Shown here: positions 8,598 through 17,879 of the stretch, in pieces | How positions within the stretch are numbered: position 1 is the first letter of the stretch | Layout: each line of letters begins with the position of its first letter | DNA from: Cytophagales bacterium | GTDB taxonomy: Bacteria; Bacteroidota; Bacteroidia; Cytophagales; Spirosomataceae | Assembly (NCBI GenBank): GCA_004292855.1 | Contig: RDXN01000060.1 | Span: forward strand, 1 to 64,000 | Reading direction: 5' to 3' | Length of the DNA: 64,000 nt | The notes under the pieces: model-generated | Told to the model about the DNA's origin: nothing | The model's input: only the letters and a program-made list of their open reading frames with translations | The model's database searches: none | Translations under genes and position numbers: made by a program

Positions 8598-10138
8598 GAC
8601 ATTTGGAATTCCGCCATGCGGAACATAAAAATAAGAAGGTTGTCGAGTTTGGTTTTAACACTCGTTTTGCGGGTGGCAGTGGGGTTTTTCAGGAATCCGG
8701 TCCATTCGTTTTCCCACTCGTAGCGCGGCAGGCCGGGAATGAGCACTTGATCGACCAGAAAATCTTTTTGCGATTTGATCAACGGCACGGCAAACAGGTC
8801 CTTGGTCAAATCCTCGATTATCTTAACCGGGTCGGTCGGGGCCGAGAGCGTCTTTATAAGCTCGACCGAATCGAATGAAAACGTTACGCCGTTTGGCCTG
8901 ATTTGTCCCCGAACGAGTTGATCGGTGTAAAGCGAACGGAGGGCTAAAGTGTTGGTACTGATCCAGATTCGGTCGAGGCCGGTGTCGTAGTAAGGTCGGT
9001 AGCCAAACACCGTTGTCTGCTCGTAAACATCCATTTGTTGCTCACGCGACCGCGCACGGATGTAATCGCCGAGGGCGTTGAACGTGGTTGTGCCCGATTC
9101 GGGGGCACGCAGGCCAAAATACTTAAACGTACCGATCATCAACTCCAGCGGTGAGCGGATAATGGCCCCCCGCACAGCTTCGTCGTAGAAATGATCGCTG
9201 CTAAACAGGGCATTCAGGACGGGCTTGATTTCGTATTTATTGTCGCGGAGAATCTTGGCCAATGGCTCAATCATGTTTGTCTCCACGTCGGGTGTGATGT
9301 CGTTGGCCACGTAGAACCGATACAGTTTGCGCACCAGGAAACGGGCTGTTTCAGCCTGACGCAGAATCATGTCGACCATGTCGGCCAGTTCTTCATCGCC
9401 AGCGGTGGCTCCGGTGCGGCCTTTCACGGTGTAGCCGCCATAAGCCGCCGAAAACTTCTTGTCGGTGGTGTCGTGCTGATTAGCGCGGAACGTTACGGTG
9501 ATGGCCGCGTTTGCTACGTCACGGAACCCGTTATCAATCCAGCCCGTGAGTACGCGGGTGGCGGCTTTCACGTCGTCTTCGGTGTAGTTACCGCCCAACC
9601 CGATGGTAAAGAGTTCCTGTAATTCGCGCCCGTAGTTCTCCTGCGGTTTCACGGCCACGTTCAGGCGACCGTCCAGATACCGCAACATAGCCGGGTCTTT
9701 GGTCATGTCGATCACGAATTGCCGAAAATTACTCATGCCATGTTGCCGAATCAGGGCTAACTGCCGATACAGATAGCGGGCATCGGGCACAACGGCGTAG
9801 GTCGAAACGAAGTGGTTCTGCCAGAACAAGGTGAGCTTTTCAGTCACGTTAGGCTCCTCGTTGATCATGAGACCTAACCACCAGTTCTTAAAAAAGCTCT
9901 GATGCTGCCCCTGCATATCGAGGTTGAAGGGCAAGTCCACGAAGGTTTTCGTGGTACTCACGTCGACCGGTGGGGGCGGGGCGGGCTGATTAGCCAGCAG
10001 AATTTTAAGGGCAGCATCGGGTTTCAGGCCCGTGAACTGCTTCGTGAGCGCGGGCGTCGGCCCGAAGGTTGCCCGCCGAAGCAGGTGCGTGGCCTGATCG
10101 GCCGTGAGTGGTTGGGAATATGGGGATAGCCAGGGCAT
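8594..10138 (-). CDS. DUF1800 family protein
   Basis: The 514-residue protein is a typical DUF1800 member. It has the N-terminal HLLRRATFGPT motif near residues 18-28, a WWLGLMINEEPNVTEKLTLFWQNHF block near 86-110, and GRELQELFTIG near 169-179. No classical signal peptide is visible: it begins MPWLSPYSQPLT. DUF1800 and DUF1501 genes are almost always adjacent in Bacteroidota and Planctomycetota and their products probably act together. Here this gene is first in the operon and overlaps DUF1501 by 4 bases. The function is unknown. Confidence 0.9.
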   Translation of the reverse strand: MPWLSPYSQPLTADQATHLLRRATFGPTPALTKQFTGLKPDAALKILLANQPAPPPPVDVSTTKTFVDLPFNLDMQGQHQSFFKNWWLGLMINEEPNVTEKLTLFWQNHFVSTYAVVPDARYLYRQLALIRQHGMSNFRQFVIDMTKDPAMLRYLDGRLNVAVKPQENYGRELQELFTIGLGGNYTEDDVKAATRVLTGWIDNGFRDVANAAITVTFRANQHDTTDKKFSAAYGGYTVKGRTGATAGDEELADMVDMILRQAETARFLVRKLYRFYVANDITPDVETNMIEPLAKILRDNKYEIKPVLNALFSSDHFYDEAVRGAIIRSPLELMIGTFKYFGLRAPESGTTTFNALGDYIRARSREQQMDVYEQTTVFGYRPYYDTGLDRIWISTNTLALRSLYTDQLVRGQIRPNGVTFSFDSVELIKTLSAPTDPVKIIEDLTKDLFAVPLIKSQKDFLVDQVLIPGLPRYEWENEWTGFLKNPTATRKTSVKTKLDNLLIFMFRMAEFQMS

Positions 10139-10197
10139 AACAATACACCATCTATGCGATTAATCTGTATGACAGCACTATAGGTGTGGAAGTTGCA

Positions 10198-11904
10198 TTA
10201 TTCCCAAACGATTGTTTCGGGTCGTTCGTACCAATTCTCCATAAACGGCGCGTAGTGTTTCTCAACCACGTTCCGTTTTGTTTTCATGGTGGGCGTGAGC
10301 ATGTTGTTATCAACGGTCCAGGCGTCGCGAACAACAACCACTTTCTTCACCCGCTCATAGGAGTGGAGTTTTGGATTCAGGCCTTCCATAGTAGCCGTGA
10401 GGCTTTGGGTCACGCTGTCGCGGTCGGCAGAGCGACCCAGGTCGGAGAGTACTACCAGAGCAACGGGCTGTGGCAATTCCTGACCGGCCACGCAAATTTG
10501 CTCAATTAAATTGTTATCTGAAAATCCGAACTCAATTTGTGCAGGAGCCACATATTCACCCTTCGCGGTTTTGTACATCTCCTTCACACGACCCGTGATT
10601 TTCAAGTAGTTATCATTGTCGAGTTCGCCGACATCGCCTGTGTAGAGCCAGCCATCGCGGAGGGTTTGGGCGGTCAGGTCGGGTTCGCGGTAATAGCCGG
10701 TCATGTTCCAGGGCGCACGAGTAGCAATCTCGCCCGTGATGGGGTCGGTTTTCACCTCCATGTTGGGATAGAGCTTGCCTACGGTGCCATCTTTAATGTT
10801 GTCGGTAGGCATCATCGACACGGCCCCGAGGTTCTCGCTCATGCCGTATGCCTCCTGAATAATAATGCCTAACCGCCGGAACCAGCGAATCAGGGCGGCA
10901 GGCATAGGCGCGGCCCCGGTCAGGATCAACTGGGCGTCGTTCAGGCCCAACCCCTCGCGGATTTTCTTTTTCACCAGGCTCGACAGGATCGGAATGCGCA
11001 GAAGCAGGTCCATTTTTTTCTGGGGCATTTTGGCCAGAATACCTAGCTGAAACTTAGTCCAGATGCGCGGCACGGCCAAAAAGTGGGTTGGGCGGGCTGC
11101 TGCGAGGTTCTTGCCGAACGATTCAAGCGTTTCGGCAAAGTAAATAGTGCCGCCCGTCATGAGACAGGTGGATTCAACCAGGTTACGCTCGGCAATGTGG
11201 CAAAGGGGCAGATAGGAGAAGAAGCGCGTTTCGGGCAGGTCGTGCTTCATAATCGGGCGAGTAGCTTCGAGGGCTGTTGTCATGGCCCTGAACGGCATCA
11301 TGACGCCCTTGGGGTTACCCGTCGTACCCGACGTATAAATAATTGTAAACAGGTCGTCGGGCTGGGGTCTAAAGGTGCCGGTCATTGGCTCGTGTTCCTC
11401 CTGAACGGTGTTCCATTGCACCAGATCGGGATCAGCGGCTTCGTAACCCGGAAACTGAACCGACACCACCCCCGCCGGAACGCCCGGCTTCATACCCCGC
11501 CAGTCGTCGAGCTTGCCCACAAACAAAACAGGGCAACCGCTGTGCGAGAGTACCTGATTCAGTTGCTCGTGGGTGAGTGTGGCGTAGAATGGTACGGATA
11601 CATGGCCACTCATCATGATGGCCAAATCGGCAATGATCCAGTGGGCACAGTTTTTCGAAACAAGCCCGATGTTGCTACCGGGGGCTAACCCTAACGAGTG
11701 CAGATACGTAGCCACTGCCCGCGCCTGACGGCCCGCTTCGGCGTAGGTGAAGTCGATAAATGAATCGCCGACAGGTTGCCGTAAAAAGATTTTGGTGGGG
11801 CGGGTTTGCTCAAACTCGAAAAACTTGTCGAGCAGGGTTGCCTGTGCCAGCTCATGCTGTGCCAGCTCATGCTGTGCCGATTTGGTGTTAACGGTGGTCT
11901 CCAT
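10198..11904 (-). CDS. Long-chain acyl-CoA synthetase (AMP-binding)
   Basis: This adenylate-forming enzyme probably activates fatty acids to acyl-CoA at the membrane. In its 568 residues the P-loop-like signature TIIYTSGTTGNPKGVM lies near 187-202. The acyl-AMP motif is seen as YGMSENLGA, the adenine contact as YTGDVGE, and the hinge as KITGRVKEMYKTAKGEYVAP. The N-terminus contains a perfect repeat, HELAQHELAQ, caused by a 15-bp tandem duplication in the DNA. Length and motifs fit the FadD/FadD15-like clade. The chain-length preference cannot be deduced. It stands alone: downstream lies a divergent-strand region, upstream a 50-bp inverted repeat. Confidence 0.9.
   Translation of the reverse strand: METTVNTKSAQHELAQHELAQATLLDKFFEFEQTRPTKIFLRQPVGDSFIDFTYAEAGRQARAVATYLHSLGLAPGSNIGLVSKNCAHWIIADLAIMMSGHVSVPFYATLTHEQLNQVLSHSGCPVLFVGKLDDWRGMKPGVPAGVVSVQFPGYEAADPDLVQWNTVQEEHEPMTGTFRPQPDDLFTIIYTSGTTGNPKGVMMPFRAMTTALEATRPIMKHDLPETRFFSYLPLCHIAERNLVESTCLMTGGTIYFAETLESFGKNLAAARPTHFLAVPRIWTKFQLGILAKMPQKKMDLLLRIPILSSLVKKKIREGLGLNDAQLILTGAAPMPAALIRWFRRLGIIIQEAYGMSENLGAVSMMPTDNIKDGTVGKLYPNMEVKTDPITGEIATRAPWNMTGYYREPDLTAQTLRDGWLYTGDVGELDNDNYLKITGRVKEMYKTAKGEYVAPAQIEFGFSDNNLIEQICVAGQELPQPVALVVLSDLGRSADRDSVTQSLTATMEGLNPKLHSYERVKKVVVVRDAWTVDNNMLTPTMKTKRNVVEKHYAPFMENWYERPETIVWE
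11843..11872. repeat. 15-bp tandem duplication inside the acyl-CoA synthetase gene
   Basis: Two perfect copies of TGTGCCAGCTCATGC are in tandem, with a partial third. The duplication is in frame and adds five residues near the N-terminus of the synthetase. Confidence 0.9.
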
Positions 11905-11962
11905 AGGTAGCGTTCGATTTAGACGGGCTAAATATAACTTTCTGGCGATGGAAAAGCAATAT

Positions 11963-12105
11963 AAAAAGTTTTAGACACAGAGTTGCACGGTGATGCACGG
12001 AGGTACACAGAGGTTTTTTTAAGGAAAAGAAGTATCATCACTTTCCTGTATTTTTCTCTGTGTAACTCCGTGTATCACCGTGCAACTCTGTGTCTAAAAC
12101 TTTTT
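11963..12105. repeat. 50-bp inverted repeat element
   Basis: The left arm is 11963-12012 and the right arm 12056-12105. They are reverse complements over 50 bases with about two mismatches, and flank a 43-base loop that holds a smaller hairpin (GGAAAAG..CTTTCC). Both ends carry A/T runs, so it could terminate transcription in either direction. The CACAGAG/CACGGAG theme inside the arms resembles dispersed intergenic repeats in several phyla. It fills the space between the acyl-CoA synthetase 5' end and the 11-mer-repeat gene 3' end. Confidence 0.9.
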
Positions 12106-12127
12106 GTGAGGGCTTTAGCCCGAACTA

Positions 12128-12637
12128 TTATTTACCAAACAGCCTTCCCCAGAAGCCCTTGGCCTTTTCGGTGACGGCGGCAACCTGCTCGGCAGCTTCA
12201 CCTTTGAGTTCGTCAAATTTCTGGCTTGCGGCTTCGAGTTGCTCGGCGGCTTCGGCCTTCAGTTCGTTCAGTTCTTCGGCAGCCTCGGCTTTCAACTCGT
12301 TTAGTTTTTCGGCTCCACCGGCGAGTTGCTCCCCTGCCGTTGCTTTCAGGGCGTCGAATTTAGCCGACGCTTCACCAGCTACTTCGTCTAACTTGGCCGA
12401 TGCCTGAGCGGCTACTTCGGTTGCTGATGCCTGCAAATCGGCCAGTTTCTCGGTGGCCTGCGCCTTGATCCCGTCAACGTCGACGCTCGCTGAGAGTTCG
12501 GCAATCTTGTCGGAAGCCTGCTCTTTGAGTTCGTTTAGCTTCGCCGATGCTGCGTCGATTTGTTCGGTGGCAACGGCTTTCAATTCGTCAACTTTTTGGC
12601 TCGCCTGATCGCCCAGGCTGCTGTTCTGCTCGCTCAT
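12128..12637 (-). CDS. Amphipathic 11-mer-repeat helical protein (apolipoprotein/LEA-like)
   Basis: The 169-residue protein is rich in Ala, Glu, Lys and Leu and has no signal peptide, Cys or Pro. Residues from about 90 to 160 follow an 11-residue period, for example EKLNELKAEAA followed by EELNELKAEAA. Such periods form long amphipathic helices in apolipoproteins, LEA proteins and alpha-synuclein. The tail is short, aromatic and basic (KGFWGRLFGK), which suits membrane contact. The likely role is stress protection or membrane binding, but this is inferred from composition only. It is divergent from msrA with about 100 bases between them. Confidence 0.7.
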   Translation of the reverse strand: MSEQNSSLGDQASQKVDELKAVATEQIDAASAKLNELKEQASDKIAELSASVDVDGIKAQATEKLADLQASATEVAAQASAKLDEVAGEASAKFDALKATAGEQLAGGAEKLNELKAEAAEELNELKAEAAEQLEAASQKFDELKGEAAEQVAAVTEKAKGFWGRLFGK

Positions 12638-12741
12638 CTGTGTTAGTAAGTATAGTAACGGTTTGTGAATGAGCCGGTAAGTACTGAAAAATACAGGCGG
12701 TTTGCAAATGAATTATGCAAGAAAGTTGTTAGATAGATACT

Positions 12742-13398
12742 ATGAAACGACTCTTTCTCGCTTTCCTGAGCCTGCTTTTGCTGGCCGGATGCGCCCAACA
12801 ATCGACCACCCAAACCAGCTCGCCCGCGAAAGATACCTCGCTTGCCAAACTGCCCGCCCTCAAACCCGGCGAAGCTGTAGCCACTTTTGCCGCTGGTTGT
12901 TTCTGGTGCATCGAAGAACAATTTGAGAGCCTCAAAGGGGTGCGCGAGGTGGTATCGGGCTATGCCGGGGGCGAACTCGAAAACCCAACCTACGAACAGG
13001 TGGGTACCGACCAAACCGGCCATGCCGAGGCCGTACAGATTTACTATGACCCAACCGTGATTCCGTACGACACGCTGCTGACGGCCCTGTTCGCCGGTCA
13101 CGACCCTACCACGCCCAACCGGCAGGGCCCGGACATTGGGACGCAATACCGCTCAATGGCCTTCTACCGGACCCCCGAAGAAAAAGTGGCTATCGACGCG
13201 GCTATAAAACGTACGAACGCATCGGGCCATTTCGATAATCCTGTGGTAACGGAGGTGGTATCCTTCAAGGCGTTTTACCCCGCTGAGGTTTATCATCAAG
13301 GCTACTATCGGGCGCACCCCGAAAACCCGTACGTCGAAAACGTTTCGAAACCCAAAGTAGAGAAGTTCCGAAAGGCGATGGCGGGGTGGCTGAAGTAA
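12742..13398 (+). CDS. msrA: Peptide-methionine (S)-S-oxide reductase, lipoprotein form
   Basis: MsrA reduces methionine-S-sulfoxide in proteins. The catalytic motif GCFWC is at residues 52-56, with Cys53 the sulfenic-acid-forming nucleophile. Further family marks are GYAGG, the GHAEAVQ block, GTQYRS and YHQGYY. The 218-residue protein is longer than cytosolic MsrA because of an N-terminal lipoprotein signal with lipobox LLAGC (Cys17), so it should act in the periplasm or outer envelope. The stop is followed at once by a perfect 33-bp hairpin. Confidence 0.95.
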   Translation: MKRLFLAFLSLLLLAGCAQQSTTQTSSPAKDTSLAKLPALKPGEAVATFAAGCFWCIEEQFESLKGVREVVSGYAGGELENPTYEQVGTDQTGHAEAVQIYYDPTVIPYDTLLTALFAGHDPTTPNRQGPDIGTQYRSMAFYRTPEEKVAIDAAIKRTNASGHFDNPVVTEVVSFKAFYPAEVYHQGYYRAHPENPYVENVSKPKVEKFRKAMAGWLK

Positions 13399-13399
13399 C

Positions 13400-13480
13400 G
13401 CGGTCGGTTCGGCGTTCCGAGTCCTCAACCGCTGTGAAAAGCTAACGGCGGTTGAGGACTCGGAACGCCGAACCGACCGC
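13400..13480. terminator. Perfect 33-bp hairpin between convergent genes
   Basis: The arms 13400-13432 and 13448-13480 are exact reverse complements over 33 bases, with a 15-base loop. The hairpin occupies the whole gap between the msrA stop (13398) and the stop of the facing gene (13482). There is no T-run, so it is unlike a classic intrinsic terminator, but it would block transcripts from both sides or stabilise their 3' ends. Confidence 0.85.
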
Positions 13481-13481
13481 C

Positions 13482-14051
13482 TTACCCGCCTAGTCTTCTC
13501 ATAATCAGCCCATCGACCAGTGTAAATAGCCCAACGGGTTTCAGGGTACGCCAGTTTTCGAGGTGGAGCGTGCCGCCGAAGTTGATGTAATAGTCGAGGT
13601 GGTACTTTTTCCACTCGCTCTCGATGAATTCGGGAAAGTTGAGACCTACGATCCAGCCATCTTCTACGTCCTCAAACCACTCCTCGTAGTAAGAGTCGTC
13701 GGAGCCGTGGAAGTTCAGTAAGTTCTCGCCGATCAAAATAAAGTGGTTGATTCCCTCTTCAACGAGGGGGTCAACCACTTGTCGTTTCAGGAACATGATA
13801 TCGTTGTGGAGCGTGTCGTTCCACTCGCCGAATAACTCGATGACGGTGTAACGCCGGTCGTAGTCGGTAAAGAGGATTTTGCAGTACAGGGTTTCGGAGC
13901 CAATCTCGTCCCAAAGCGGGTGAATATAGTAGCCGTATATATTGTTTTCGTACTGGGTCAGGTTGTACTCCCGCTCGTGAAACGGTGAGCGTTCGTCGTC
14001 GGAAGCGACGTAGTATTTTTCCCAGCCGTAGTAGGGTTCAATGTCTTGCAT
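13482..14051 (-). CDS. Conserved hypothetical protein
   Basis: I do not recognise a named family for this 189-residue protein. It is acidic and aromatic-rich (many Tyr, Trp, Glu, Asp), has no signal peptide or membrane segment, and looks soluble and cytoplasmic. The pattern of a long helix near HNDIMFLKRQVVDPLVEEG followed by beta-like stretches suggests an alpha/beta fold. Codon use resembles the neighbours, so it looks like a resident gene. It converges on msrA across the 33-bp hairpin. Confidence 0.7.
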   Translation of the reverse strand: MQDIEPYYGWEKYYVASDDERSPFHEREYNLTQYENNIYGYYIHPLWDEIGSETLYCKILFTDYDRRYTVIELFGEWNDTLHNDIMFLKRQVVDPLVEEGINHFILIGENLLNFHGSDDSYYEEWFEDVEDGWIVGLNFPEFIESEWKKYHLDYYINFGGTLHLENWRTLKPVGLFTLVDGLIMRRLGG

Positions 14052-14393
14052 AAAAGGATTTACGAACCAACGCTACGGGCCGGTTTCGGTGAGTTTAACG
14101 CCGAGATGAACGGGTTTGTTTCATTGCATTAACTCTCGATTTCGTATGCCAGAAATAGCGGTTTGGTTTTATTTTAGAAAAAAATGCTTATGGTAATAAT
14201 ACTCAATTCCGAGTCAAAACAGCTCTATACTACTTGCTAGGCACATTTTTCGTATCAGTATATAAAATTCGGTAACTAAAAATCGCTAGATGACAAATTG
14301 AGAAGGCATACACATGTTAAAATGGCATTGGATTTGTAAGGATTAGCGAGTCAACGAGTAATATTCTCTGATTCCCATCAATTCTCTGAGTCT
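14052..14393. other. Intergenic 342 bp, AT-rich
   Basis: This is the divergent region between the unknown gene and the SdrD-repeat gene. It is clearly more AT-rich than the flanks. It must hold the promoters of both, but I find no exact TAnnTTTG box; the nearest is GGATTTG around 14331-14337. No open frame or stable hairpin is seen. Confidence 0.5.
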
Positions 14394-17300
14394 ATGGACA
14401 AGAACTACAGTTTTTTGGGTCGTTTATTAGCGCATTTCGGGTCAGTTTCTACAGGCTGTTTGTTGTTGCTAATGACTTTATTTTCATTTTCAGCACAAGC
14501 GCAAATTACTGGGAAAGTATACCGGGATTTTAATGCCAACGGCACGCAGGATACGCCCATTTCCTCGACGGCTTCGGCCACGGGCGAACCGGGTTTTCCG
14601 GGCATTGTGGTTATGGCCTACCCCGCAACAGGCAGTCCGGTTTCTGTGACGACCGGGATCGATGGGAGTTACAGTTTCCCGAATTCGGGCGCGACCGCGT
14701 CGGGAGCCAAACTTCGGCTCGAATTTTCGGGCTTACCGTCGGGCGTATATAGTGCCGCTTATGGCACCGCTACCACGGGTAGCGGCACCTCGGTGCAGTT
14801 TGTTACGGCAGGCGGCACGGCAGTAGCCAACTACGGCATTCATTATCCTGGTGAATATTGCGATAGCAGCCCTCAATTGGCTACGCCTTGTTTTGTGAGT
14901 GGAACACAGTCGGCAGCGAGTGTTGCCAATGAACACGTGCTTGTCACGTTTCCCTACTCTGCACAAAGTACTAACAGTGGTACACTGGCCAACCCTGTTG
15001 CTTCGAACACCGTGAACCCTACCCCCATTGCCGATGCCGGCCATGTGGGTAGTGTGTGGGGAATGGCCTATCAGCGCGAAAGCAACAAACTCTTCACGAC
15101 GGCCCTTCTTAAACGCCACGTGGGCCTGGGATCGGGTGGTTTGGGCGGTATCTACTCGACCTCAAACGCGACCGGGAGTACAGTCAACGGTTCGCTTTAC
15201 GTGGATCTTGAAGCGGCTCCTTTCTCACTGGATTTAGGGCAAAGTTTGTTGGGGACGCGCACGTTGCCCGCTACGCCAACCGCGAGCAGCACCGATCCTA
15301 ACGCGTTCAGTTTAATTGGAGTGGTTGGTTTGGGTGGCCTGGCTATTTCGGACGATGGTACCAAACTCTATACCGTTGACCTGTACAACAAAAAACTGCT
15401 GATTCTGAACATTGGAACCCCCGCCAAGGCATCGCCGTCGGCAGACGATTTAACGCAGGTGCTCATCCCGACACCGAGTTGCACCAACGGCGTTGCTCGC
15501 CCGTTTGGGGTGTCGGTGTATCACGAGAAAGTGTATGTAGGCGTGGTATGTACGGCTGAAAGTGCTAGCGGTGTGGCCGCGAACCTAACCATGAGTGTGT
15601 TCGAGATGGACGGGGCCACGCAGACCTTCAACCCCACGGCGGTTCTGAATGCCCCTCTCAATTACCCCAAAGGCTATGTACACGCCCAGCAGATCGCTTT
15701 GGGCGACCGTTGGGAACCCTGGACATCGTCGTTCAGTACGATGAACACAACCCAATTAACGGCTAGTCCTCTCGTCTTCCGCACGGCGCAACCGCAACCT
15801 ATTTTATCAGATATTGATTTTACCGACAACGGCGACATGGTTCTTACGTTGATGGACCGGGCGGGTCATCAATTAGGCTACCGGCAGGCGTCGCCCGCTG
15901 GTGGTACTACGCTCTACAGCGGCTATATTGGTGGTGACCTGCTCCGCGCCCGTAAGCAGGGGACTACATGGGTGCTGGAATCGGCTGGCAGGGTTAGTTC
16001 GTCTACCTCTGGAACGCTTACTGGCGGGTCTACAAACAACGCGCAGGGACCGGGCAGCGGTGAGTTCTACAGCAATGATAATTATGTAGGAGATAATGAT
16101 GCTAATGGTGTTGCCGATGAAATTCACCAGGAAACCTCGCAGGGTGGATCGGTGATTGTTCGGGGTACAAACCAGACTGTTACTATTCACATGGACCCAA
16201 TGGCTACGTGGTCGGGCGGGACCATCTGGCACAATAACACAACCGGTTTGCGCTCGAAGGTATACCAACTCTACCGCACCATTGATAACTCGGGTTCGCA
16301 GGTGAACGGTACTTACGGCAAAGCCAACGGCCTCGGCCTGCCGGTTGCCTTGTGCGACCCGGCTCCGGTCGAAATTGGCAACCGGATTTGGTTAGATACT
16401 AACAAAGATGGTATTCAAGACCCCGCTGAAACGCCCATCGCGAGTGTGTCGGTAGGGTTGTATAACAGCGGAACGCTGGTGGCCACGGCTGTCACGAACG
16501 CAAAGGGCGAGTATTACTTCTCGTCGGCACCGGGTACGAGTTCAACTGCTGTTCGCTATAATTTAGCCTTGATTCGGGGCGGGGCGTATGAGTTACGGAT
16601 TTTGAGAACACAACCCGCGCTGGCCAACTTTGAAACGCTTTCGCCAACCGATGCCAACACCAATGGCACCGATGCCATCGACAATGACTTTGCCTTGTCG
16701 GGCAGTAACCTTGTCACATCGCTCACAGTGGGCATGTCGGGCAATAACCTGCACTTATTTGATGCAGGTGTGACCCCGGTTCCACCCTGTTCGCTCACGT
16801 TGGCAGCTCTGCCGGGAGCCTGCGACCCGTTAACCAACACGTACGCTCTGTCGGGAACGATCACGCTGACAAGTAACAATACGGCTGGTACGGCAACCGT
16901 TACCGACGGTGCCCGCAGCACAACCGTTTCGGTGCCATCGGGTGCCACGTCGGTCGTTTGGTCGTTAACGGGTTTTGCTTCTAACGGAGCCAACCATACG
17001 GCCATCGTGACGCTGACAAACTGCGGCACGGCCAGCACAACCTATGCAGCTCCGGCTTCCTGCACGGCCTGCTCACTCAGTATCACCACAACGAGTTTGC
17101 CCGATGGTCAGGTAGGCGCGGTCTATTCACAAAGCATTGCCGCTACGGGTGGGACGGGTTCGCTTACCTACACCGTGAGTGGAGGCAGTTTGCCAACCGG
17201 GTTAAACCTGGGGGCCAGTACGGGCGTCATCGCAGGTACACCCACTGTAGCCGCTACGAGTTCGTTTGCCGTTAAAGTGACTGATACCAAAGGGTGTACG

Positions 17301-17879
17301 GCTGTAGTGCCGCTCACTATAATGACCTCGGCGTTGCCTGTTTGTTCGCTCACTCTCTCGGCGATTCCCGGCCCTTGCGTACCAGCTACAAACACATATG
17401 CGATTACTGGCACCATTAGCCTCACCAACAACACGGCGGGCGGTACGGCAATCATCACCGACGGAAGCGCGACAACAACCGTTGTTATTGCCCCCAACGC
17501 TACCTCGGCTAACTTCACCCTGTCGGGCCTTCTGTCGAACGGAACCACGCACCTCGTTTCGGTTAGCCTGACGGGTTGCGGAATAAGCAGCACGACCTAT
17601 TCGGCCCCTGTTTCGTGTTCGGCGGCTCCGCTGAAAGCTTCACTGGGCGACTACGTCTGGCTGGATACGAACAAGAACGGGCAACAAGACGGGGCAGAAT
17701 CCGGTGTACCAAGTGTGACGGTGGTCTTGTGTGATGCCACTTCTGGTTCGGCTATCTCAACGACGCTGACTGACTCACAAGGTAAGTATCTCTTCTCGAA
17801 CCTTGACCCCGGCAGCTACACGGTGAAGTTCACGGCTCCCGATGGGACGACCTTCACCACGCCCAACTCCGGCACCTAG
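14394..17879 (+). CDS. Giant SdrD-like repeat surface protein, 5' part (interrupted)
   Basis: The 1161-residue product starts with a signal peptide ending near SFSAQAQ, then an SdrD B-like module (GKVYRDFNANGTQD). A central region of about 550 residues follows and resembles a beta-propeller (VWGMAYQRESNKLFTT, LGGLAISDDGTKLYTVDL). Next come a second SdrD module (IGNRIWLDTNKDGIQD), two Cys-containing Ig-like modules, a putative-Ig domain (about 910-985) and a third SdrD module. The frame ends in a TAG at 17877-17879, created by a 23-base deletion relative to the next repeat copy. It should be read with the 18150-20735 part as one surface adhesin of about 2,100 residues. SdrD modules are Ca-binding spacers in Gram-positive adhesins; here the role is inferred. 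Confidence 0.85.
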   Translation: MDKNYSFLGRLLAHFGSVSTGCLLLLMTLFSFSAQAQITGKVYRDFNANGTQDTPISSTASATGEPGFPGIVVMAYPATGSPVSVTTGIDGSYSFPNSGATASGAKLRLEFSGLPSGVYSAAYGTATTGSGTSVQFVTAGGTAVANYGIHYPGEYCDSSPQLATPCFVSGTQSAASVANEHVLVTFPYSAQSTNSGTLANPVASNTVNPTPIADAGHVGSVWGMAYQRESNKLFTTALLKRHVGLGSGGLGGIYSTSNATGSTVNGSLYVDLEAAPFSLDLGQSLLGTRTLPATPTASSTDPNAFSLIGVVGLGGLAISDDGTKLYTVDLYNKKLLILNIGTPAKASPSADDLTQVLIPTPSCTNGVARPFGVSVYHEKVYVGVVCTAESASGVAANLTMSVFEMDGATQTFNPTAVLNAPLNYPKGYVHAQQIALGDRWEPWTSSFSTMNTTQLTASPLVFRTAQPQPILSDIDFTDNGDMVLTLMDRAGHQLGYRQASPAGGTTLYSGYIGGDLLRARKQGTTWVLESAGRVSSSTSGTLTGGSTNNAQGPGSGEFYSNDNYVGDNDANGVADEIHQETSQGGSVIVRGTNQTVTIHMDPMATWSGGTIWHNNTTGLRSKVYQLYRTIDNSGSQVNGTYGKANGLGLPVALCDPAPVEIGNRIWLDTNKDGIQDPAETPIASVSVGLYNSGTLVATAVTNAKGEYYFSSAPGTSSTAVRYNLALIRGGAYELRILRTQPALANFETLSPTDANTNGTDAIDNDFALSGSNLVTSLTVGMSGNNLHLFDAGVTPVPPCSLTLAALPGACDPLTNTYALSGTITLTSNNTAGTATVTDGARSTTVSVPSGATSVVWSLTGFASNGANHTAIVTLTNCGTASTTYAAPASCTACSLSITTTSLPDGQVGAVYSQSIAATGGTGSLTYTVSGGSLPTGLNLGASTGVIAGTPTVAATSSFAVKVTDTKGCTAVVPLTIMTSALPVCSLTLSAIPGPCVPATNTYAITGTISLTNNTAGGTAIITDGSATTTVVIAPNATSANFTLSGLLSNGTTHLVSVSLTGCGISSTTYSAPVSCSAAPLKASLGDYVWLDTNKNGQQDGAESGVPSVTVVLCDATSGSAISTTLTDSQGKYLFSNLDPGSYTVKFTAPDGTTFTTPNSGT

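Noticed and set aside
12643-13146. 167-codon minus-strand open frame
   Set aside because: It is antisense to msrA and has no plausible product.
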